A stretch of 64,000 bases of DNA, taken from assembly GCA_019636235.1 (NCBI GenBank), contig JAHBXW010000002.1, positions 1 through 64,000 of the forward strand, in the 5' to 3' direction. Source of the DNA: Planctomyces sp. GTDB taxonomy: Bacteria > Planctomycetota > Planctomycetia > Planctomycetales > Planctomycetaceae. The notes beneath the pieces were generated by a model. That model was given only the letters and a program-made list of their open reading frames with translations, made no database searches and had not been told where the DNA came from. Position numbers and translations under genes: made by a program. Positions within the stretch are counted from its first letter, which is position 1. Each line of letters starts with the position of its first letter. Below are positions 17,344-25,935 of this stretch, piece after piece.

Positions 17344-18591
17344 TCAGTCCTGATACCGCCACACGTCCACCGAGACGCCGGCGTCGTATCCTTCACAGAG
17401 CGCTGGAATGACCACGAAGCCGTCCGCCCGCGTCGTCGACGAAAGAATCGATGCGCCCGACAGGGCCAGCGGCTCGACGCCCGCCTCCGTCGCCCGGACC
17501 CGGCAGTAATCAACGCGCCCGATCGCCGACGCGATCTTCCTCGCCAGCACGCCGGACTTCCGGCGGTACGGCCACTCCCGGGCGCGGCCCCCCAGCCCGC
17601 GGATCGCGCGCCCCGCGAAGAAGTCGTACGCACACAGGCACGAGACAGGGTTGCCAGGCAGCAGAAACGCCATGACGCCCCCGATCCGCCCCATGCCCGC
17701 CGGGCTCGATGGACGCATCGCCACGCCGTGAATCGGCAGCTCGCCCAGTTCGCGGATCAGCCCCGGAGCATGATCCTCCGCCCCGACGCTCGATCCCCCC
17801 GACACCAGCAGCACGTCCGCCCCGGGGGCCAAAAGCGCCGCGCGAATCTGGGTTCGGTCGTCCGGCAGGCGGACGATCGATTCGACGAGGCCGCCATCGC
17901 GCTGCACCAGCGCGCGCAGAATGAATGAATTGGCCTCATAGGTCTGCCACGCGCCGCGCGGTCCGCCGGGCTCGGCCAGTTCTTCGCCCGTCACCAGGAT
18001 CCGGACGTGCGGGCGGACGCGCGTCGTCAGCGCCGCCTGGCCAACTGCCGCCGCCAGGCCGAGGTCCTGCGGCCGAAGCCGCCGTCCCGAGGGCAGGATG
18101 ACCTGTCCAGCGCGGACGTCCTCGCCGACCTGTCCGACATGCTTCCGGGAGGGGACCGGGGACACGATCTCGACGCCGCCCGGCGCCTCGCGGGCCGTTT
18201 CCGCCGGCACGACAGCATCGGCGCCCTGCGGCAACGGAGCGCCCGTCATGATCCGGACCGCCTGACCCGGACCGACCGCCGACCCGCAGGGCCGCCCCGG
18301 ATACGACTCTCCGACCAGCTCCAGCAGAATCGGCGAGTAGTCCCCCGCGCCGACGGTGTCCCCCGACTGCACGGCATAGCCGTCCATCGCCGAGCGCGCG
18401 AATCCCGGGACATCGACGGTCGCGACGACGTCGGCGCTGAGGACCCGACCGAACGCCTCGTCCAGCGGCACGCTTTCGCTGCCCATCGGCGCCGCCTGGT
18501 CGTCGACCCACCGCTGGGCCTCCTCGACCGTGACCCGGAAGGGAAACCCCCGCATGCGGACGTCGCGCGGATCGGCGGGCGGCGAACTCAT
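17344..18591 (-). CDS. moeA: Molybdopterin molybdenumtransferase MoeA
   Basis: A 415-residue enzyme that inserts molybdate into adenylylated molybdopterin, the last step of molybdenum-cofactor synthesis. Family motifs are visible: ARSAMDGYAV (around residue 65), MTGAPLPQGADAVVP, the nucleotide-binding SGGSSVGAEDH, and PGNPVS near residue 320. ATG at 18591 overlaps the upstream stop codon (ATGA), so translation is probably coupled to the small upstream gene. It is a typical length for MoeA. No other moa or mob genes are in the window. Confidence 0.93.
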   Translation of the reverse strand: MSSPPADPRDVRMRGFPFRVTVEEAQRWVDDQAAPMGSESVPLDEAFGRVLSADVVATVDVPGFARSAMDGYAVQSGDTVGAGDYSPILLELVGESYPGRPCGSAVGPGQAVRIMTGAPLPQGADAVVPAETAREAPGGVEIVSPVPSRKHVGQVGEDVRAGQVILPSGRRLRPQDLGLAAAVGQAALTTRVRPHVRILVTGEELAEPGGPRGAWQTYEANSFILRALVQRDGGLVESIVRLPDDRTQIRAALLAPGADVLLVSGGSSVGAEDHAPGLIRELGELPIHGVAMRPSSPAGMGRIGGVMAFLLPGNPVSCLCAYDFFAGRAIRGLGGRAREWPYRRKSGVLARKIASAIGRVDYCRVRATEAGVEPLALSGASILSSTTRADGFVVIPALCEGYDAGVSVDVWRYQD

Positions 18592-19025
18592 GCGGGGTCG
18601 GACTCCCCGTTCCCCGGGCCATCGACCTTCCGGAACCACTCGATCATGTTGCCGGCGACGACCCCATAGTGCCGGCCGTTGAAATGAATCTGCCACAGTC
18701 GCTCGCCGGCGATCAGAGAGTCCTCGAAGAACGTCCGCACCACGACGCTGTCCGCATCCTGCGCGAGCAGCTCGTACCGGGACGTCAGCTTTCGCTGACC
18801 GTCCTCGATGACCACGTGCGTCCGTCCCCACTCAATGACGATCCGCCCGAACATCGACTGGAACAGCTTCAGCGCTTCGGGAGACAACTTCGGCAGCGTG
18901 ACGTTCTGAAACGTCTTCCGGCGGTCCGACTTCCAGCGGCCCAGCAGCCGACGGTCGACCTTCGCCGCGGCGCGGGCCACCGGCCGGGGAGAGATCGGCC
19001 TCGATTTCGGACTATTCGGCGGCAT
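18588..19025 (-). CDS. Conserved-looking small protein upstream of moeA, family unknown
   Basis: A 145-residue soluble protein that overlaps moeA by four bases and the upstream ABM-domain gene by 14. A basic, Pro-rich N terminus (1-22) is followed by LLGRWKSDRRKTFQ and ends with GRHYGVVAGNMIEWFRKVD. The LLGRWKSD start resembles lipocalin-like small domains, but no family is assigned. The tight overlaps on both sides suggest it is translated as part of an ABM / unknown / moeA operon. No link to molybdenum is shown. Confidence 0.65.
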   Translation of the reverse strand: MPPNSPKSRPISPRPVARAAAKVDRRLLGRWKSDRRKTFQNVTLPKLSPEALKLFQSMFGRIVIEWGRTHVVIEDGQRKLTSRYELLAQDADSVVVRTFFEDSLIAGERLWQIHFNGRHYGVVAGNMIEWFRKVDGPGNGESDPA

Positions 19026-19329
19026 GGAACCGTCTGACCTCCTCGACTCGACAGATCCGGATTTCGTACTCCGAGTACCAGCCGCTGCGGCCCAGCGCCT
19101 GAGCCATCCGGTGTTGCGCCTGGTTCCGCCAGCGGCGGATCGATTCGAGGTCGGTCCAATACGACGCCGTCATCCCCCGACCGCTGGCATCACGGACAGC
19201 GTCCACGCCCAGGAACCCCGGCTGCTGCGAGGCCAACTCGAGCATCCGTTCGGCTAGCGCCTCGTATCCGTCGTCGCTGGGCGTCCGCTGCGACGTGAAG
19301 ATGACTGCATAGTACGGCGGATCGGGCAT
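19012..19329 (-). CDS. Antibiotic-biosynthesis-monooxygenase (ABM) domain protein
   Basis: A 105-residue dimeric alpha/beta ferredoxin-like fold protein (ABM or heme-oxygenase-like). The pattern AVIFTSQRTPSDDGYEALAE, FLGVDAVRDASGRGMTASYW and SIRRWRNQAQHRMAQALGR is typical of this family; the WRNQAQHRMAQ helix is characteristic. ATG at 19329 is chosen over a TTG six codons upstream. The Shine-Dalgarno is weak, as often seen in planctomycetes. It overlaps the next gene by 14 bases. The substrate is not known. Confidence 0.78.
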   Translation of the reverse strand: MPDPPYYAVIFTSQRTPSDDGYEALAERMLELASQQPGFLGVDAVRDASGRGMTASYWTDLESIRRWRNQAQHRMAQALGRSGWYSEYEIRICRVEEVRRFHAAE

Positions 19330-19466
19330 CGGGCCAGCCAGTCGCAAAGGGAATCGCAGGGCCAGTCATCGCCCCGGACTTTCGGTGCGGCGTCCGTGTC
19401 CGTGCGGGGGACAGGGCTGACTGGACGCCTCGCGCCGGACGATCGACCCCGGAGCCGTCGAGGCGA

Positions 19467-20258
19467 TCACCAGTGCATCACGAAGCCGCCATCCACGTTG
19501 ATCGTCTGCCCCGTGATGTTCTTTGCGCGCCGGGAGGCCAGGAACACCGCCATCGCCGCGATGTCCTCGGGCTGCTGCCAGCGGCCCAGCGGGATCAGCC
19601 GGCGAATCTTCTCCTCGGCCCAGGTCTCGTACGTGCGCCGCTGGTCTTCCGGCTGGCATTCGGCCCAGGCTTCGTACACCGAGCGGTTCAGCGCGGTCTG
19701 GATCATGCCGGGGCAGATCGTGTTCACCCGCACGCCCAGCGGCGCGAAGTCCTTCGCCGCGCACTGCGCGAAGTTGATCAGCCCCGCTTTGGCCGCGCTG
19801 TATGGCGGGTCGGTCTGCGAACCGATCTGGCCCGCGATGGACGACAGGAACAGCAGCGTGCCCTGCGGCGACTGCGCGACAGCTCCTCTGAAGGCCTCCG
19901 CCGCGCGGACCGCGCCGGTGAGATTGACGTCCAACAGCCGGGCCCAGTCGTCCGAGGGAATGTTCCAGAACGGAAACCCGAACCTTCGCGAGCCGATGCC
20001 CGCCGCATAGATCAGATGGTCGCACCGGCCGTACCGGGCGACGACCGCATCCGCGGCGGCCTGCAGGCTGGCGGAGTCCGCGACATCCGCGATGACCCCC
20101 AGCGCGGACAGCGTCTCTGCGACCGCCGGCGTTTCGGGAGAGCGATCGACAAGCGCCACACGGGCCCCTTCCGCCGCGAACTCCCGGGCGATCGCCAGAC
20201 CGATCCCGGCCGCGCCGCCGACGATCGCCGCCACGTCCTCCGCCAGTCCCAGATCCAT
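19467..20258 (-). CDS. SDR-family NAD(P)-dependent oxidoreductase
   Basis: A 263-residue classical short-chain dehydrogenase. The cofactor loop is GGAAGIG (14-20). The YAAGIGS stretch stands in the NAG position, and the catalytic block is SSIAGQIGSQTDPPYSAAKAG (Ser, Tyr, Lys). The C terminus TGQTINVDGGF is the standard family end. ATG at 20258 follows GGAG at seven bases. It starts 53 bases after the stop side of the large cytochrome protein gene on the same strand and may be co-transcribed with it. The substrate is unknown. Confidence 0.92.
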   Translation of the reverse strand: MDLGLAEDVAAIVGGAAGIGLAIAREFAAEGARVALVDRSPETPAVAETLSALGVIADVADSASLQAAADAVVARYGRCDHLIYAAGIGSRRFGFPFWNIPSDDWARLLDVNLTGAVRAAEAFRGAVAQSPQGTLLFLSSIAGQIGSQTDPPYSAAKAGLINFAQCAAKDFAPLGVRVNTICPGMIQTALNRSVYEAWAECQPEDQRRTYETWAEEKIRRLIPLGRWQQPEDIAAMAVFLASRRAKNITGQTINVDGGFVMHW

Positions 20259-20311
20259 GCGCCGACTCCGAAATCCTTCCCGCCCCGGCGCACGGCCGCC
20301 GGCGCTCCGCC

Positions 20312-23300
20312 TCAGCGGCTTTCCACCGTCACCGCCATCACGACGGGCGCCGTTTGATCCGGTCCCTTCAGGAACTCGATCTCGCGGATCACGTCCGGCC
20401 GCTGCGGGGTCACCGCCAGGTAGCGGATCTGCTGGCCGCGGAGCCGGAATGCGAACTTGGAGCCCGGCACGTCGACGCGGCGGATGTAGTCCGCGAAGTG
20501 TTCGCCGTTCTTCAGTTCGTGGTCCTCCGTCTGGCCATCGGCGTAGTGCAGCCGGACGATCATGCTGACCTGTCCGTCCTCGCCATAGGGATGGGCCCAG
20601 CCGGCGACGCCGCTCAACAGGTGGATCGCCTTCGCGCTCGAGTTGCACAGCACCCGCACCGAACGGGGCATGCGGGCCGCGATCGGGCCGCTGGGGCTGT
20701 TGAGGACGATCGCGTTCGCGACGCGCGTCCCCTGCGGATCAATCAGCTGGAATGGCACGCCGTCCACCGTCTTGGGGGCCCAGTCCGGGAAAATCAGGCG
20801 TTCGGCGTCGGCGTTCTCGTTGACGAACATGCTCCGCGTGCTGACCGCGGTCGCCACCTTTTCGATCGACAGCGGCACGTACTGGCCGCGCTGCGTCATG
20901 AATTCCAGCAGGTCCGTCAGCTCCTCGCGCGTCATCTGCTTTTCGAAGCCCTCGGGCATCAGGGACTTCTGCGACGCCACGATTTGTTCGATGTCGTCCC
21001 GTTGCAGCGTCTGCTTCTTCCCTTCGGCATCGAACAGCTCGATCGACGTGCGGGTTTCCGAGGCGAGCAGGCCGGTCAGCACAAGGCCTTCGACCGTCGC
21101 CACCGTGTAAGCCCGGAAGTTCCCCTCCACGCTGCGGCTGGGGTCCAGAATGTGGACCAGCAGTTCGTGTTTGGGATGGATGGCCATTCCGGTCAGGTCG
21201 GGACCGATCTTCGTGCCTTCGCCCGAATGCGTGTGGCACTTGGAGCACTGCTTCTTGAACGCCTCCTTGCCGGCGGCCGCATTGCCGACGACCTCGGTGA
21301 TCGAGTGATACTCGTCGATCACGCGTTGACGGTCCGGATTGGGCAGGCCGCCTCCCTGTTCCAGCAGCGTCCGGGCGCGGCGCGCGAGGCGCCGATCCGG
21401 ATGGGCGGCCAGCGCCTGCTTCTGGTCGAGCGCGAGATCGCCCAACTGGGCGTGGCCATCCTCGACGGCCTTCAGGAAGGCGTTCGCGCCATCGACGCTG
21501 GCGATCATCGCCCGGATCGCCGAATTCCGAAGCGCGGGGGTGAACGTCGACAGCCGTTCCGCGAGGTCGGCAAACGTCTCGGGCGCCGAGGACGAGGCCG
21601 CCGCCTCGAGAAAGCCCTGCGCCAGTTCCGGCGCGGTCCGCGGTCCGATCTCTTCAAGCAGGGCGATGGCCGTCGCACCGTCCGTCTTGCGGAAGTCGAT
21701 CAACTGCCGCGCGGCCGCAATCCGGTCGGCGTCCCGCAACGCTTCGTCCCGAATTTTCGCCAGCATCGCGTCCGTCAGCTCCGTCGCATACGCGTCCAGC
21801 CGCGAACTGCCGATCCGCGACGCCAGCGTCAGCAACAAAGTCTTCGAACCCGCTTCCGACTTTTCAAACAGCTCGATCAGCGAATCCTCCGCTTCCGCAG
21901 CCAGCTTCGCCGTCCGGTCGCGCGGCCAGCCGTTCGCCAGTCCCTGCAGCACGGCGGCCGCCGTTCGCGGCTCCAGTCGCGACAGCACCGGAATCGACTT
22001 CGTCAGGGTTTCCGCCTCGCCGCCCCGGCCCAGGTGTTCGCCGACGATCGTCAGCACGTCGAATGCCACGGGACGCAGGCTCCACTGGGCGTCGGCCAAC
22101 TGTTCCAGCAATGGCACGCCGTGCGCCGCGGCGGCGCTGGTGGCAGCATCCAGCAGCCACCGGTCGGACGTCACCGAAGGATCGCTGAGCGCCGCGATCG
22201 CGAGTTCCGCACCGCGCGGGTGCGACGGCATGTCGGCGACCTTGAGCAGCGCCGCCAGGCGGACCTGCGGATCGGCGTCGCTCGTCAGTCCCAGTTCGGC
22301 GATCCGCGCCAGCGATTCCGCCGTGTCGGGCAGAACCAGAACGGCGTTGCGCCGCACGCCGGCGGAGGCATGGTCCAGTCCCAGCCCTTCCGCGAGCGCC
22401 ACTGTGGCGGCTTCCGCGCCCCGGCCATCCAGGCCCTGCAGCGTCCACAGCGCGTGCGCCGCGGCCGGCGCGAATTCCTCGCCGGAGTCGGCCTGCGTGT
22501 TGACCAGCTCCCGCAGCGCAGGGATCGCCGCGGCGTCGCCGCGCTCGATCAGCATCCGCTGGGCATGCCGCCGCCAGAAGAAGTTCGTATGCCGCAGCGC
22601 GGCGACCAGTTCATCCGTCGACGCCTGCGACAGGTCCAGCCCCCCGGTCCGGGAGGCGTCGAAACCGGACAGCACGTCGTCCGCGTGCTCGTGCCGGATG
22701 CGGTAGATGCGGCCGTGCCGTTTGTCGCGGTATTCAGATTCGTAGGCGTTCCCCTTGCCGGTGTCGTAGCCGACCGGCGTCGGGTTGTGCTGCACGACGA
22801 TGTTGTACCAATCGATGATCCAGACGTGTCCGTCCGGCCCGACTTCCGCCGCGATGGGAGCCGTCCATTCGTCGACGCTGGCGACGAGGTTCCAGGAATT
22901 CCGGGACCGGAACCCGGCGCCGGCGGGCTGGATGGTGAACGTCGCCACCACGTGTCCCGTCGGTTCCGTGACGAAGGCCGTCCGGTTCCAGTACTCGCGC
23001 GGATAGGCCCGGGCCGTGTACAGTGCGTGTCCCGATCCGGCCGTGAACCCGCCATGCCAGTCGACCTGCCGGACCTCCTCGACAATCGGATGCATCCAGT
23101 TGTCGAGCGCGATGCCGCCCAGCACCGACGACGACCAGCCGCGCACGCGCTCGTAATAGCGGTTCGCGATCGGCATGTATTCGCTCGGGTTGCCGTTCGC
23201 CGTCGACCCGAACAGGATGCCGTCTTCGCTGATGCCCACGCCCCACGAGTTGTTGTTGGTGTTCCGCAGGAATTCGAACTCCGCGACCGTCGGCGGATCG

Positions 23301-24751
23301 GCGTCCGTCGCGGGCGGGTCGAGCCGGAACCTGTAGAAGCCGGTCTGAAACCGCTGCCGTTCTCCGGCGATCTGGCCGTTGAACCCCGCGTACCCCGTCA
23401 TGCCGTAATACCAGCCGTCCAGCCCGTAGTTCAGGTTGCTGGGGCCGGCGTGCGTATCGTTCGTGTTCCAGCCGGTGAACAGGACGTGCCGCTGGTCAGC
23501 GACGTCGTCGCCGGTGGTGTCCCGCAGGAACAGGGTGTGCGGCGCCTGGTGCACAATCACGCCGCCGTAAGCGAAGGTCAGACTGGTCGGGATGCTCAGC
23601 TTCTCGGCAAAGATCGTGAACTTGTCGGCGCGCCCGTCGCCGTCGGTGTCCTCGCAGATTCGAATACGGTCTCGCCCCTGACCTTCGGGCTGCATTTCAT
23701 TCGGGTAGTCCAGCGTCTCCGCGATCCACAGGCGGCCGCGTTCGTCCCAGTTCAACGCGATCGGCTTGCCGATCTCCGGTTCCGTGGCGATAAGTTCGGG
23801 CCGGAAGCCGACCGGCGTCGACATCCGCTTCATCGATTCTTCAGGATCGAGCGGCGCCTGCACGCGGGTGATCGGCTCGCCGATCGTGCCCCAGCGTTCG
23901 CCGGCCGGATAGAACGGCAGGTTCGCGGCGATCGTGTCGACCGGGCTGTCGTCGGGAACCGTCATTTCCGGGCGATCGCGGTACGGACCGGCTTTCGCGG
24001 GATCATCGCCGCAGGCCCAACGAATGCCGCGCTCCACGAGGTTCTGGAATCCGGCGTTGGTCCACGTCCGCTCATCGTGTCCCCAGGCGGTGTAGAACAC
24101 GCGGCCTGCGCCATGCGTGCGGACCCAGGTCCAGGGCTCGCCGGTCGTGGGATCGTCAGCCTCGGGCTGCGCGAGCCGCCGGCCGCTGTAGCCCCGGCCC
24201 TCCGACGTCCGATATTCCAGCACAATGCGGTCGCGCTCGTTGTGCTTCGTGTGCTTGTAGGTTTCGTCCCAGCTTTCGAAGCTTCCAAAGTCCTTCAGGA
24301 TCGGATGCTCGACCGCCGCCTGCTGGACCCGGAACACGCCCGCCTGATGGCTCTGAAACTGGGCGCCGACCAGTTCGATGTATTTGGGGGAGTTCAGGAA
24401 GCAGTAGGACGCGCAGTGCAGCGGGACGAAACCCTTGCCCTGGGCGACGAAATCCAACAACGCCTGCTCCTGCTCCGGCGCGATCTCCGTGTGGTTGGCG
24501 AAGATCACCAGCCCGTCGAAGTCCCCCAGCCGTTCGGCGTTCAGGTCCGCCACGCGATCGGTGTACACGAGTTCGATCCCGCGTCCCGCCAGGACGGGCT
24601 GCAGGTCGCGGAACCGGTCCGCCGGGCGATGGCCGGCGTTGTCGCCCAGGAACAGCAGCCGCAGAGGCCGATCGGCCGCGCGGGCGGCGTCCGGCGAGGC
24701 GGACAGCGCGGCGAACAGACACACCAGGACGAGTCGAATGCGAGAGAACAT
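20312..24751 (-). CDS. ThuA / PVC-type dehydrogenase / HEAT / cytochrome c fusion protein
   Basis: A 1479-residue exported protein with a signal peptide (about 1-26). From N to C: a ThuA-like (trehalose-utilisation) domain, with LLFLGDNAGHRPADR and GKGFVPLHCASYCF; a PVC-type membrane-bound dehydrogenase beta-propeller region (from around residue 300, with NWDERGRLWIAETLDYPNE); a HEAT-repeat region; a class I cytochrome c motif CSKCH near residue 1168 followed by GPDLTGMA; and a C-terminal domain of about 310 residues that may bind carbohydrate. This fusion is a known planctomycete hallmark, thought to act on periplasmic sugars with electron transfer to cytochrome. Substrate unknown. Confidence 0.88.
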   Translation of the reverse strand: MFSRIRLVLVCLFAALSASPDAARAADRPLRLLFLGDNAGHRPADRFRDLQPVLAGRGIELVYTDRVADLNAERLGDFDGLVIFANHTEIAPEQEQALLDFVAQGKGFVPLHCASYCFLNSPKYIELVGAQFQSHQAGVFRVQQAAVEHPILKDFGSFESWDETYKHTKHNERDRIVLEYRTSEGRGYSGRRLAQPEADDPTTGEPWTWVRTHGAGRVFYTAWGHDERTWTNAGFQNLVERGIRWACGDDPAKAGPYRDRPEMTVPDDSPVDTIAANLPFYPAGERWGTIGEPITRVQAPLDPEESMKRMSTPVGFRPELIATEPEIGKPIALNWDERGRLWIAETLDYPNEMQPEGQGRDRIRICEDTDGDGRADKFTIFAEKLSIPTSLTFAYGGVIVHQAPHTLFLRDTTGDDVADQRHVLFTGWNTNDTHAGPSNLNYGLDGWYYGMTGYAGFNGQIAGERQRFQTGFYRFRLDPPATDADPPTVAEFEFLRNTNNNSWGVGISEDGILFGSTANGNPSEYMPIANRYYERVRGWSSSVLGGIALDNWMHPIVEEVRQVDWHGGFTAGSGHALYTARAYPREYWNRTAFVTEPTGHVVATFTIQPAGAGFRSRNSWNLVASVDEWTAPIAAEVGPDGHVWIIDWYNIVVQHNPTPVGYDTGKGNAYESEYRDKRHGRIYRIRHEHADDVLSGFDASRTGGLDLSQASTDELVAALRHTNFFWRRHAQRMLIERGDAAAIPALRELVNTQADSGEEFAPAAAHALWTLQGLDGRGAEAATVALAEGLGLDHASAGVRRNAVLVLPDTAESLARIAELGLTSDADPQVRLAALLKVADMPSHPRGAELAIAALSDPSVTSDRWLLDAATSAAAAHGVPLLEQLADAQWSLRPVAFDVLTIVGEHLGRGGEAETLTKSIPVLSRLEPRTAAAVLQGLANGWPRDRTAKLAAEAEDSLIELFEKSEAGSKTLLLTLASRIGSSRLDAYATELTDAMLAKIRDEALRDADRIAAARQLIDFRKTDGATAIALLEEIGPRTAPELAQGFLEAAASSSAPETFADLAERLSTFTPALRNSAIRAMIASVDGANAFLKAVEDGHAQLGDLALDQKQALAAHPDRRLARRARTLLEQGGGLPNPDRQRVIDEYHSITEVVGNAAAGKEAFKKQCSKCHTHSGEGTKIGPDLTGMAIHPKHELLVHILDPSRSVEGNFRAYTVATVEGLVLTGLLASETRTSIELFDAEGKKQTLQRDDIEQIVASQKSLMPEGFEKQMTREELTDLLEFMTQRGQYVPLSIEKVATAVSTRSMFVNENADAERLIFPDWAPKTVDGVPFQLIDPQGTRVANAIVLNSPSGPIAARMPRSVRVLCNSSAKAIHLLSGVAGWAHPYGEDGQVSMIVRLHYADGQTEDHELKNGEHFADYIRRVDVPGSKFAFRLRGQQIRYLAVTPQRPDVIREIEFLKGPDQTAPVVMAVTVESR

Positions 24752-24910
24752 CGGCGGACTCACGGGAAGTGAGGATCGAAGGGAAACAGCAGGGTTCGAA
24801 TATACGGAACCGCGCGGCCGACTTGAACCCTTCGGGCGGGTTGCGGCCGCGTCGAGCCCAGCCGGACGCCGGGGCCGAATGACCAGCACGGCAAAGCCGA
24901 CTCGGAACTG

Positions 24911-25807
24911 TCAGAACCTCGCCTTCCGCTGCGACAGATACTCCAGCAGCGCTTTGTCGAACCGCATGCTGGTGTCGAGCGGCACAAAATCCGCCCCTGT
25001 CGTGAAACACGCCTTCTGGTACACGGCCCGCAACTCCTGGAGCGCCTCCAGATAGTCCGCCCGAATTCCCTCGGCATCCACCAGCAGATTCTGGTCCGAC
25101 TCCGGATCCCGCAGATCGACCATCCCCTGGAACGGAAACGACACCTCCGCTTCATCCAGGATTTGGAACACAATCACGTCATGGCCGGCGAACCGCAGCA
25201 TTCGCAGCGCGTCGACGACCGGCGCGGGGTCGGTGATCAGGTCCGAGAACAGCATCACCAGGCTGCGGTGCTTGACCATCGCGGCGAACTGCCGCAGGTT
25301 TTTCGCGACCTCGGTTTCCCCGCCCGGCTCGGATTTCGCCAGCAGCGCCAGGATGTTCGCCAGCTGGGAGCGCTTGCTGCGGGCCGGCAGGCTGTGACGG
25401 ATCTTCTGATCGAACGTCATCAGTCCGATCGGGTCCTGCTGATGGATCATCAGATACGCCAGCGCCGCGGCGAGGCTGATGGCGTAGTCCAGCTTGGTCA
25501 GCTCCTGCCGGTACGTGTAGGCCATGCTGGCCGACAGGTCCATCAGCAGGTAGCCGGTGATGTTCGTTTCGGCCTGGTACTTCTTGACGTAGTAGCGATC
25601 GGTCTTGGCGTAGACGAGCCAGTCGATGTCCTTGGGGTCGTCTCCCTGCGTGTACCGGCGGTGTTCGCTGAACTCGACGCTGAACCCGTGATACGGGCTG
25701 GCATGCAGTCCGCTCAGGAAGCCCTCGACAATGAATCGCGCGCGGAGGTCCAGCCGCGCGACGGTGCGGATGACTTCCGGGCGGAGATACTGTTCGGCGG
25801 TCGGCAC
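24911..25807 (-). CDS. DUF58 domain protein with VWA-like MIDAS (orphan)
   Basis: A 298-residue cytoplasmic DUF58 protein. LRARFIVEGFLSGLHASPYHG and the FSEHRRYTQGDDPKDIDW block are typical, followed by the MIDAS-like LLMDLSASMAY. Unlike the DUF58 gene at 50458 it has no MoxR neighbour: it stands alone, divergent from murJ. The ATG at 25807 leaves 128 bases to the murJ start. Function unknown; relatives are usually chaperone-like partners of MoxR ATPases. Confidence 0.88.
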   Translation of the reverse strand: MPTAEQYLRPEVIRTVARLDLRARFIVEGFLSGLHASPYHGFSVEFSEHRRYTQGDDPKDIDWLVYAKTDRYYVKKYQAETNITGYLLMDLSASMAYTYRQELTKLDYAISLAAALAYLMIHQQDPIGLMTFDQKIRHSLPARSKRSQLANILALLAKSEPGGETEVAKNLRQFAAMVKHRSLVMLFSDLITDPAPVVDALRMLRFAGHDVIVFQILDEAEVSFPFQGMVDLRDPESDQNLLVDAEGIRADYLEALQELRAVYQKACFTTGADFVPLDTSMRFDKALLEYLSQRKARF

Positions 25808-25935
25808 GACGACGGGGCGCGGGAGGAATTGAAGGCCAGTTGGTCGCCAGCACGATAACCCCTCGCGGTCCGCGAACCAACGCCCGGCCCGGTTGGACTT
25901 CTCCCCGCCCGAGGAACGCCGCTACAAGTCGGCCG

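Noticed and set aside
20354-24772. A 1472-codon open frame on the plus strand
   Set aside because: It is the antisense of the large dehydrogenase/cytochrome gene. High GC leaves long open antisense frames, and its translation has no family features.
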